Of a stretch of DNA of 32,028 nt, positions 1-7,222 are shown piece by piece. Source of the DNA: Parcubacteria bacterium C7867-007 (lineage in GTDB: Bacteria > Patescibacteriota > Minisyncoccia > Phycocordibacterales > Phycocordibacteraceae); the NCBI GenBank assembly GCA_001189195.1, contig LFCQ01000005.1, forward strand, positions 1-32,028. Direction: 5' to 3'. The number at the start of each line of letters is the position of its first letter. Position 1 is the stretch's first letter. The translations under genes and the position numbers were made by a program. The notes beneath the pieces are model-generated. The model ran no database searches, had not been told where the DNA came from, and was given only the letters and a program-made list of their open reading frames with translations.

Positions 1-117
1 GACGCCGGAAAAACGCACCGGTGGGTGTTGGAAGTATCAATTGAGCTTCTAACACTCTGAATAGGCGGAACACAAGAGTACGTGTTCTTGCTCCACTCAC
101 TAGATATTTAATACGGC
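1..117 (+). rRNA. Probable 3' end of 23S rRNA (partial, runs off the left edge)
   Basis: Non-coding. 'gaataggcgg...' resembles the conserved 23S 3' segment 'TGATAGGC(C/T)GGGTGTG'. It is preceded by a stem-loop (gtgttggaag/cttctaacac, 1 GU) and followed by a small hairpin (caaga/tcttg) and 'actcactagatatttaat', comparable to 'GCTGACCAGTACTAAT'. Not confirmed by covariance model. Confidence 0.45.
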
Positions 118-175
118 AAAAGCCCCGTATGAAGGTATTTTCCTCGGAAGATACCTTCATACGGGGCTTTTGTTT
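118..175 (+). terminator. Strong Rho-independent terminator (21-bp perfect stem)
   Basis: aaaagccccgtatgaaggtat (118-138) / ataccttcatacggggctttt (151-171), 12-nt loop, followed by T-rich sequence; A/T tracts on both sides allow bidirectional function. Confidence 0.9.
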
Positions 176-246
176 TAGCTAACAAATTATTTGGCCAAAT
201 CGCTGATATTTGATACTATCCCTTCACGTGCGACAATCACCAACAC

Positions 247-322
247 GCAAGCGTAGCTCAGTTGGTAGAGCACCCGACTGATACTCGGGCGGTCGAAAGT
301 TCGAATCTTTCCGCTTGCACCA
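247..322 (+). tRNA. tRNA-Ile (GAT anticodon), CCA encoded
   Basis: Acceptor gcaagcg/cgcttgc, D-arm gctcagttggtagagc, anticodon stem-loop cccga-ctGATac-tcggg, T-arm gaaag-ttcgaat-ctttc, discriminator A plus CCA; 76 nt. Confidence 0.95.
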
Positions 323-376
323 ATCGTTTTTTGTGTTTAAATAATTATAGATGATCGTGGCTAACAGGAGAGAACC

Positions 377-1039
377 GTGGCCTCATTCCAAGAAGCCGAA
401 CTGGGTCAATTGATCTGGAACGGCGAATACGAAGAAGCTTTTGACGTTGCCGAGGCACGATTTAAAGCAGAACCTCTGACCGGACTCGTACCATTTGCGG
501 TTACCTTGTACAGCTGGTGGCAACGAGAAAAGGGAGATAAACTGCTGCGGACACGCATTGAGCGTGATTACGCTCACCTGATCCACCCTTTGACTGAGCG
601 AGTGTCGCTCGCTTTTGATTCTGCGGATGCAGACACTCTAGATGTCATCTCTACGCACATGACGTGGTGGGGGTACGTTGTTGAAGGCTATGACACCGTG
701 AAGGCTCGAATCGTTGCGCATGAAGCGGTGGATCTAGGGCTCGAACTCACTGAGAACGAGCCACGGGAAAAGCACACCCGCACACTACTCATTCTCACCA
801 AGGCTGCGTTGCTCTTCCATACGCACAACAAAGGACCTGCGATTCGTTTCCTTGGTGATGCTGCGGCGCGCGCGCCCTTTATCACTGATGTGAATCAGAG
901 GAGTCGGGTGTATCGGAAGCTCGCCTTCTACTACGGGCGCTGCCTTCGTCCATTTAAAGCATTCCAGTTTTTCGCAGCCGCTCGTTCCGTTCCAGGAATT
1001 GCTCCGGATGTGCGTGCAAAGAATCGCCTCTTTGCGTAA
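377..1039 (+). CDS. Hypothetical protein (220 aa)
   Basis: ORF with GTG start, SD-like 'aggag' upstream and a terminator downstream; no family recognised. Confidence 0.75.
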   Translation: MASFQEAELGQLIWNGEYEEAFDVAEARFKAEPLTGLVPFAVTLYSWWQREKGDKLLRTRIERDYAHLIHPLTERVSLAFDSADADTLDVISTHMTWWGYVVEGYDTVKARIVAHEAVDLGLELTENEPREKHTRTLLILTKAALLFHTHNKGPAIRFLGDAAARAPFITDVNQRSRVYRKLAFYYGRCLRPFKAFQFFAAARSVPGIAPDVRAKNRLFA

Positions 1040-1063
1040 CCAAGAAATAACAGTTGTAGAGTA

Positions 1064-1090
1064 AGCCCGTCGGTCATCCGGCGGGTTTTT
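1064..1090 (+). terminator. Rho-independent terminator
   Basis: cccgtcgg-tcat-ccggcggg stem (one GU) followed by ttttt. Confidence 0.8.
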
Positions 1091-1129
1091 CTGTACCCAG
1101 TATTCAACATCAACAAAGAATTCACAGAG

Positions 1130-1135
1130 TATACT
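1130..1135 (+). promoter_or_regulatory. -10 box TATACT 6 nt upstream of ATG 1142
   Basis: TATACT-taacgt-ATG; implies TSS at or near the start codon. Confidence 0.5.
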
Positions 1136-1141
1136 TAACGT

Positions 1142-1642
1142 ATGAAAGATCTGTACGCAGTACTGGGCATGATCATTGCAGCAATTGCACTTGGATCATT
1201 CCTATTCTTCTTCGGCCCTGAATCCTTCCGTGAGTCCGCAGGACTGACTGGTGGCAAAGAAATCTCATTCCGTGTGTTACGAGAAGGACAAGATGCACAT
1301 ACCGTCGATCAACGAGTTAACTATCGTATTGAGAACCCAACTAAGTTAAGTGAGCTCTGGGGGTATCTTGATGTAACACCCGGGGCTGCTCCTGGCGTAG
1401 ATTTCAGCAAGAATGAAGTGCTCGCAGTGTTTGATGGTTCACATAGTTCAGGAGGGTACCGTATTGAAGTCTCACACATCACTGAAGAAGCAGGAAAGCG
1501 AATGGTGCATGTAACTCGTATTGTTCCTGCTGAAGGATGTATAACCAATAGCGCGATAACAAGTCCGTATCAGGTTGTTGTGGTGAAGAAGAGTGCTCTG
1601 CCACTTGGACACATGGATGAAGTGATAACGGAGGGTTGCTAA
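1142..1642 (+). CDS. Membrane-anchored PrcB C-terminal-domain-like protein
   Basis: N-terminal hydrophobic segment, then 'VDFSKNEVLAVFDGSHSSGGYRIEVSHI...VVVKKS', typical of PrcB_C-type domains. Confidence 0.7.
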   Translation: MKDLYAVLGMIIAAIALGSFLFFFGPESFRESAGLTGGKEISFRVLREGQDAHTVDQRVNYRIENPTKLSELWGYLDVTPGAAPGVDFSKNEVLAVFDGSHSSGGYRIEVSHITEEAGKRMVHVTRIVPAEGCITNSAITSPYQVVVVKKSALPLGHMDEVITEGC

Positions 1643-2343
1643 TCCACCGCGTCTTTTTTCATCAACTGAGAGAGGAGTGCGGAATCCGAGTTCCAGGTGT
1701 TTCCATCCCAAAACTCCAAGGGAGCAATATTTGTTTTGTAGCGGCCTTTTTCTCCATACGCTGTTCCAAGGTATACATATTCCCGATGTTCTTCCTGTGC
1801 ACGCCTAATAGCATCCAACATAAGCCACATACCCAGTGACCCATTTGCATGAGTGAGGTCATAACAGGAATACCAGTAGTGAAGGAAGGATCCTTCAACA
1901 ACTTCCAGTACATAGGCAACGGGGACATCGTTGTGCCTGTATTCGGCAGCTCGAAGAGGGATGTCACGCTTTAGTATCTGTTCCAATCGTTCTGGTGGCA
2001 TGATGTCTGTGCCATGTCTCTCAGCAAAATATGCAAGCATAAGTGCGCGGAACGAAGGTGACGCTTTAAGTTCGTCACCTTCAAGATATGTACAATTAAA
2101 CTGATCATTAAACTTCTTAAGGATACGGCGGTTCTCACTTGAGGGAGTATGGATACCAACAGGTACTCGTACACTTCTGCTCATATAAAACAGATTTGGA
2201 TCCACACCTATAGAAGAATAAGGAAGGAACCCTTGTGCATAGAGATCTGTTAAGTTGTCACCGGCTTCACGTGCACCGTGCACGGTGTAGCCAAACGAGT
2301 ACGATTCGTATTCATGACCAAACTCAGAGAAGCGAAGATGCAT
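1639..2343 (-). CDS. Arginyl/leucyl-tRNA--protein transferase-like (ATE/Bpt C-terminal, GNAT-fold) protein
   Basis: 'EYVYLGTAYGEKGRYKTNIAPLEFWDGNTW' resembles the Bpt/ATE motif 'YVYLGYWI..S.KM.YK..F.PLE....W'. ORF lies directly downstream of the Mur ligase. Confidence 0.6.
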   Translation of the reverse strand: MHLRFSEFGHEYESYSFGYTVHGAREAGDNLTDLYAQGFLPYSSIGVDPNLFYMSRSVRVPVGIHTPSSENRRILKKFNDQFNCTYLEGDELKASPSFRALMLAYFAERHGTDIMPPERLEQILKRDIPLRAAEYRHNDVPVAYVLEVVEGSFLHYWYSCYDLTHANGSLGMWLMLDAIRRAQEEHREYVYLGTAYGEKGRYKTNIAPLEFWDGNTWNSDSALLSQLMKKDAVD

Positions 2344-2344
2344 G

Positions 2345-3769
2345 CTAATTAGGGAATCGCAGTGCGATCATTTTCGTAAGGGAGTCCAGGGTTCCTTCGA
2401 AGTCTCCAGAGGTGAGGAGAAGAACGACATCGGTATCAGCAAGCTTGCTCACCACTGTGCCTACAGAGTCTTCCTCGTACTCTTCTACTCGAATACCGGT
2501 GTCCTGAATGCGACTTGCAATCTCATCGTAGGAAAGCTGATCGTGAGTACTTGCTCCTTGAAGTGCAGGAGCAGCAAGGAACACCACACTCGCTCCTTCA
2601 AACACAGAGTCATACCAGGGAAGGTTCGCACGGTTCCTCCACCCAAAGGTATGTGGCTCAAACATAATCACAAGCTGACGCGTAGAGAAGTGAAGGAGAA
2701 TGGCATCTATGGCCGCACGAGCCTTCTCAAAGGAAGATCCAAAGCCTTCATATACTGGAACGCTTGAGGTCGGTGCAATATTGTCTAGACGACGTCGTAC
2801 GCCAGGGAATGCCGCAACTGCTTCTGCGAGTGCCCGAGGAGAGACGAGGTTACGTGCCAATACATATGCACTTGCCGCAACGATGTCTTCAACATTATGG
2901 CGTCCCAATAGACTCATCTCCATCTGTACTAGTGGCTGCTCATCTTTAAGGAGAGTAAAAGTGGTACGTTCTCCATATTGAATGTCAGTGGCACGATAGA
3001 TACCGTCATTGAGGCCATATAGCACGACCTTCTTTCCGGATACTTCTGCCATCTCTCGAGCACCAGGTTCGTCAGCACAGGCTACGACGATGCCATCTTC
3101 AGGGATAAGAGAGAGTAGTTCCTGAAAGGGAGCCTGATAGCTCTCAAAGGTCGGATACACGTTTACGTGATCGTGAACCACTGAAGTCAGTACTAAATCC
3201 TTTGGATGGAGATGAAGGAACTTCGCACGTGCATCATCATGCGCACTTGGATACTCGTCACCTTCAAGTACAAAGTTCTCTGCAGTACCCAGTTTCGCAG
3301 GGAGGGGAAGTGTCTCTGAAGGTACAGGTTCTGCCCCAATAAAATATCCCGCATCAACTCCTGCATGACGAAGAATGTGTGCGATCAAACTAGTTGTTGT
3401 GGACTTTCCATAGCTTCCTGCAACCACGACATTCGCACGATCTTTCGTCAGGTCTCCCAGTACCTCAGGGAAGGACTGAATTTTAATACCAGTGTCATGT
3501 GCAGCACGCACCTCAGCATTCTCATTAGGAGAGAGTTTTGCGTTACGACCGATCATAAATAGATCAACTTTCTCTGGAATGTTAGCTGGATCGTATGTAA
3601 GGGTGAGGACGGAATCCAACCCACCACGCTTCAAGATCTCACGAGGAGGACCATAGCATTCAGCATCTGAGCCGCTTACGCTCCAGCCGGATTCCTTGAG
3701 TAGCAGTGCTACACCACTCATACCGACCCCACAAAGACCAATAACGTGTGCATGACGAGGTTCTTCCAT
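2345..3769 (-). CDS. Mur ligase family protein, Mpl/MurC-like (UDP-MurNAc(-peptide) ligase)
   Basis: 'IGLCGVGMSGVALLLKESGWSVSGSD' N-terminal fold, ATP loop 'GSYGKSTTT', 'LEGDEYPSAHDDARAKFLHLHPKDLVLTSVVHDHVNVYPT' (Mpl-type EADEYDTAFFDKRSKF equivalent), 'FEPHTFGWRNR'. Confidence 0.85.
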   Translation of the reverse strand: MEEPRHAHVIGLCGVGMSGVALLLKESGWSVSGSDAECYGPPREILKRGGLDSVLTLTYDPANIPEKVDLFMIGRNAKLSPNENAEVRAAHDTGIKIQSFPEVLGDLTKDRANVVVAGSYGKSTTTSLIAHILRHAGVDAGYFIGAEPVPSETLPLPAKLGTAENFVLEGDEYPSAHDDARAKFLHLHPKDLVLTSVVHDHVNVYPTFESYQAPFQELLSLIPEDGIVVACADEPGAREMAEVSGKKVVLYGLNDGIYRATDIQYGERTTFTLLKDEQPLVQMEMSLLGRHNVEDIVAASAYVLARNLVSPRALAEAVAAFPGVRRRLDNIAPTSSVPVYEGFGSSFEKARAAIDAILLHFSTRQLVIMFEPHTFGWRNRANLPWYDSVFEGASVVFLAAPALQGASTHDQLSYDEIASRIQDTGIRVEEYEEDSVGTVVSKLADTDVVLLLTSGDFEGTLDSLTKMIALRFPN

Positions 3770-3786
3770 ATCTGTCTATCGTATCA

Positions 3787-3817
3787 AAGAAAAAGCCGAC
3801 CCCGAAGCGGGGTCGGC
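3787..3817 (-). terminator. Rho-independent terminator for the minus-strand ORF ending at 3834
   Basis: gccgacccc-gaagc-ggggtcggc (3795-3817); A-rich run on the left reads as a T-run on the minus strand. Confidence 0.8.
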
Positions 3818-3833
3818 CATCTGCTCACGGGGC

Positions 3834-4718
3834 TCATCTGGTAGTTTCAACTTTGATGAGTACCCTATTTTTCGCGTTTCGCAGATAGGGGTTGGCGTGT
3901 CGCGTGTGCGCGAATCCTCCAAGAGGAGGCAAGGTACACACAGACTTACTCTCCTGAAACCCCAGCTTCTCACTCGTTTCTTTCAGGTATGCGGGCAAGC
4001 TAAATTCGCCAGTGCCGGGGCGGATCACATTAGTGCTGTAGCCAAGCGTATCAAGCAGATACTTCTGCATTTTTCGATTGAAACCACCAACGCCAACTTC
4101 GCTTGTGCCGTGCTGGTAAATTCGGGCTGCAATCGGAAAGAAGATTAGCGGCTTGATTGATGAACGTGGCACGCCAAGAACATCGAAGTACGCGGCAGCC
4201 GCATGCAATATACCTTCATGTTCGCGACTCTTCTTTCTCGAACGCACCATTTCGTGATCGAAGGAGTTCAAACGTGAAAGATGTATTACCAGTGCAAGGG
4301 GCACGTAGTTTGCATCTCTGGCAAGCATCACAACAGCTCCACAGCCCGCCATACTCATGTAGCACGTGGAGCCAGCGCAAGGATCAACAGGCAACACATC
4401 GCCTGGTTCGTCGGGATTGGACCGTACCTCGATATCATGAAGGATCTTGGTCGTCACGGTCAGGAGGTCCGGATTGAGTATCCGAGTACTTGATGTACTT
4501 ACGTTCGGCGCAAGAATCGTTCGAGCGCCAAATTGATAGATCTCCTCGGCACGTCGTTGCTTGAATGCCGAGTCTCCAAACCGGAATGATTCTTCTCCGG
4601 TGTAGAGTAGGTCTTCACGAGTTGGCGGGATACAGGCCGCCGTAACGCGTATTCCATCGAATGCACACGAAGCACGAAGTGGCTCCGGCGCTCTGTATGT
4701 TTGCGCTATAGCGTTCAT
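3834..4718 (-). CDS. Conserved-looking hypothetical protein (about 295 aa from MNAIAQTY...); possible CheD/YfiH-like fold
   Basis: ORF-track start at 4931 would overlap rsmI; the internal Met at 4718 is more likely. 'AGCGAVVMLARDANYVPLALVIHLSR' vaguely resembles CheD/YfiH core patterns. Confidence 0.65.
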   Translation of the reverse strand: MNAIAQTYRAPEPLRASCAFDGIRVTAACIPPTREDLLYTGEESFRFGDSAFKQRRAEEIYQFGARTILAPNVSTSSTRILNPDLLTVTTKILHDIEVRSNPDEPGDVLPVDPCAGSTCYMSMAGCGAVVMLARDANYVPLALVIHLSRLNSFDHEMVRSRKKSREHEGILHAAAAYFDVLGVPRSSIKPLIFFPIAARIYQHGTSEVGVGGFNRKMQKYLLDTLGYSTNVIRPGTGEFSLPAYLKETSEKLGFQESKSVCTLPPLGGFAHTRHANPYLRNAKNRVLIKVETTR

Positions 4719-4797
4719 GTGGTTCCCCAAGAACAAAATGTCAGATTGCACCATACTATTTTTGCGAGGTATCGTCAAAACTGGTACAGTCCTATAT

Positions 4798-5481
4798 ATG
4801 AATGGCACTTTGTCTGTCGTCGCGACCCCCATAGGGAATCTGGGGGATATAACCCTACGTGCTCTCGATACGCTCAAACAGGCCGATGCTATAGCCTGTG
4901 AAGATACCCGTGTTACAGCCAAGCTCCTCACCCGCTATGAGATCAGCAAACCGCTTCTCGTGTATCACGCACAGAGTGGTAGGTTGGCGGCAACGCGTAT
5001 TCTCTCCATGCTCGGAGAAGGGAAGCACATCGCACTTGTTACCGATGCAGGCACACCTGGTATCTCAGATCCTGGTACGGCACTAGTAGCAGAGGTGCGT
5101 TCAAAGCTCGGTGATGATGTTCGTATTGAAGCAATCCCAGGACCGTCTGCTGTTACTGCTGCACTCTCTATCGCGGGTGTCCCCACCGATCAATTCGTGT
5201 TCCTTGGCTTCCTCCCACACAAGAAAGGTCGTCAGACAATCATGAAGGAGATCGCAGAGAGTGATCGAACCATTGTCTTCTATGAATCAACGCACCGTAT
5301 TGAAAAGGCACTGATCGAACTAGCAGGAGCGCTGGAGAAGGGAAGGACAGTGGTGGTACTCCGGGAGTTAACCAAGATGTTTGAGTCCGTAGTCCGAGGA
5401 TCTGCACAGGAAGTTAAGGAGTATTTCGAGAATCACCAGAAAGAAGTACGAGGAGAATTTGTCGTCATTATTGCACCTTGA
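4798..5481 (+). CDS. rsmI: 16S rRNA (cytidine(1402)-2'-O)-methyltransferase
   Basis: 'GTLSVVATPIGNLGDITLRALDTLKQADAIACEDTRVTAKLL', 'LVTDAGTPGISDPG', 'IPGPSAVTAALSIAG', 'FYESTHRI' are diagnostic. Start set at ATG 4798 rather than 4717. Confidence 0.97.
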   Translation: MNGTLSVVATPIGNLGDITLRALDTLKQADAIACEDTRVTAKLLTRYEISKPLLVYHAQSGRLAATRILSMLGEGKHIALVTDAGTPGISDPGTALVAEVRSKLGDDVRIEAIPGPSAVTAALSIAGVPTDQFVFLGFLPHKKGRQTIMKEIAESDRTIVFYESTHRIEKALIELAGALEKGRTVVVLRELTKMFESVVRGSAQEVKEYFENHQKEVRGEFVVIIAP

Positions 5482-5493
5482 TACACTAAGAGT

Positions 5494-5697
5494 ATGTCTC
5501 GTGAACGGCTACTCATTCTCACTGGTGTACTGGTAGTCTTTTCACCATTCATTGGTTTACCCCTCGCAGTCCTTATATGGGTGCTCCCAATACTTGGTGG
5601 CACGGTAACGCTCATTGGTATCTCATATATGCTCCGTAAGCGTAATCAGCAGGCCGTCCGGGTAATGGCGAACCCTGAAGCGATTGAACGAGTATAG
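5494..5697 (+). CDS. Small two-TM membrane protein (67 aa)
   Basis: Hydrophobic ORF preceded by a TGA-TACACT -10 element 6 nt upstream of ATG. Confidence 0.65.
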   Translation: MSRERLLILTGVLVVFSPFIGLPLAVLIWVLPILGGTVTLIGISYMLRKRNQQAVRVMANPEAIERV

Positions 5698-5699
5698 AT

Positions 5700-6800
5700 A
5701 TGTCACTTCCTAAACAAGCTAAGCCCTCCACACGATCCCATTATCTTTTGATCGGGTTGGTGACAAGTATCTTTCTGGTATTCATATATATAATCGGCTT
5801 TTCCGATGTTTTTGCGGTTGAATATAACCGTGATGGCAAACAAGGAGCATTTGATGCGGTATCCAAGAAGGTTGCTGAGGTGGTTACACCGAAATTTAAT
5901 ACTGCAGACTACGACAAGCGTCTTATTGCAAACGCTAACTATGCTTCCACCACATCAACCACCACCCCGCGACTCTGGCCCGCAAAGAATGCCATTGGGG
6001 TCTATCCAAAGCAAGGAGCAATCCTTCCGTATAAGCGCATCATTGCGTACTACGGAAACTTCTATTCAACAAAGATGGGTGTACTAGGTGAGTACCCTCC
6101 TGATGTCATGATCCCTAAACTCAAGGCAGAGATGGCCAAATGGAATGCTGCTGATCCTTCAACACCAACCATTCCTGCAATAAACTACATTGCTATGACT
6201 GCGCAAGAGAGTCCAGGCAAGGATGGTATGTATCGTTTCCGTATGCCCGACAGTGAGATTGATAAAGCTGTTGCGTTGGCAAAGCAAGTGGACGGCATCG
6301 TGATCCTCGATATTCAAATTGGATTAAGTACGCTTCAAACTGAAATGCCCCTGCTTGATAAGTACCTCATGATGCCAAACGTGCATCTTGGTATAGATCC
6401 AGAGTTCTCCATGAAAGGTGGTGAAGCTCCAGGTACCGTTATTGGTTCTGTGAGTTCTGCTGATGTGAACTTTGCAATCAATCATCTCGCAAATCTTGTT
6501 AAAGAGCACGATCTTCCCCCAAAGGTTCTTGTGATTCATCGTTTCACCAACAGAATGGTGACAGGTTCTGAGAATATTAAACCGGTACCGGAAGTACAGA
6601 TTGTTATGGATATGGATGGGTGGGGACCTCCTGCAAAGAAATTGAATACCTATGAGCAATTCATTGTGAAGCAACCCGTACAGTTCACCGGTTTTAAGAT
6701 CTTCTACAAGAACGACCTGAAGCCACCTTCAACACGCCTCCTCACTCCTGCAGAGCTCCTTAAACTAACTCCACGACCACTGTTCATTCAGTATCAGTAG
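5700..6800 (+). CDS. Membrane-anchored/secreted hypothetical protein, possibly TIM-barrel
   Basis: N-terminal TM helix; 'RIIAYYGNFYSTKMGVLGEYPPDVMIPKL', 'VDGIVILDIQIGLST', 'LGIDPEFSM', 'KVLVIHRF' suggest alternating beta/alpha units. Confidence 0.7.
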   Translation: MSLPKQAKPSTRSHYLLIGLVTSIFLVFIYIIGFSDVFAVEYNRDGKQGAFDAVSKKVAEVVTPKFNTADYDKRLIANANYASTTSTTTPRLWPAKNAIGVYPKQGAILPYKRIIAYYGNFYSTKMGVLGEYPPDVMIPKLKAEMAKWNAADPSTPTIPAINYIAMTAQESPGKDGMYRFRMPDSEIDKAVALAKQVDGIVILDIQIGLSTLQTEMPLLDKYLMMPNVHLGIDPEFSMKGGEAPGTVIGSVSSADVNFAINHLANLVKEHDLPPKVLVIHRFTNRMVTGSENIKPVPEVQIVMDMDGWGPPAKKLNTYEQFIVKQPVQFTGFKIFYKNDLKPPSTRLLTPAELLKLTPRPLFIQYQ

Positions 6801-6867
6801 GCTGGACTCTTCAATCGTGAGGGCGTAGAGTGCGAAAAGAAACAATTGGGTTTCAATGAGGTGACCT

Positions 6868-7131
6868 ATGCCAGATACACTTCGAGACGGCTACAAACGG
6901 TACCCAAAAGGTGGTGCATCAAGCCCTTCCCAGGGTATGGTAGATGCGCTAGCTGCACGCGCAAAGCTGACTGAGGTTCTCAAGGGAATTCAGGACAAGG
7001 CCCTTCAGAATCGGATCGAGTGCCGGATGACTTCTCCGCAGGATCGCGAGGATCATCTGGTTGCTCAAGCGGTCGAACTTCGCAAGCGCTGTGACTACGT
7101 GGTGCAGGACAGTGCATCACCACCTTCCTAG
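6868..7131 (+). CDS. Small hypothetical protein (87 aa)
   Basis: ATG with a good SD-like 'gaggtg' upstream; terminator downstream. Confidence 0.6.
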   Translation: MPDTLRDGYKRYPKGGASSPSQGMVDALAARAKLTEVLKGIQDKALQNRIECRMTSPQDREDHLVAQAVELRKRCDYVVQDSASPPS

Positions 7132-7152
7132 GTGTGCTCGATGAAGAGATGA

Positions 7153-7180
7153 GGCCCCGCGAGCACAGATTCGCGGGGCC
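7153..7180 (+). terminator. GC-rich hairpin, probable terminator
   Basis: ggccccgcga (7153-7162) / tcgcggggcc (7171-7180), 8-nt loop; no clear T-run after it. Confidence 0.6.
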
Positions 7181-7210
7181 CATTCCTATTATCTATACAG
7201 TAGTACGCGC

Positions 7211-7216
7211 TATAAT
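7211..7216 (+). promoter_or_regulatory. Consensus -10 box TATAAT 6 nt upstream of ATG 7223
   Basis: TATAAT-aaatca-ATG directly after a hairpin. Confidence 0.6.
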
Positions 7217-7222
7217 AAATCA

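Noticed and set aside
2342-2767. 141-aa plus-strand ORF
   Set aside because: Antisense to the Mur ligase; composition not protein-like.
4719-4931. N-terminal extension of the 3834-4931 minus ORF
   Set aside because: Would overlap rsmI coding antisense; Met at 4718 gives a normal divergent arrangement.
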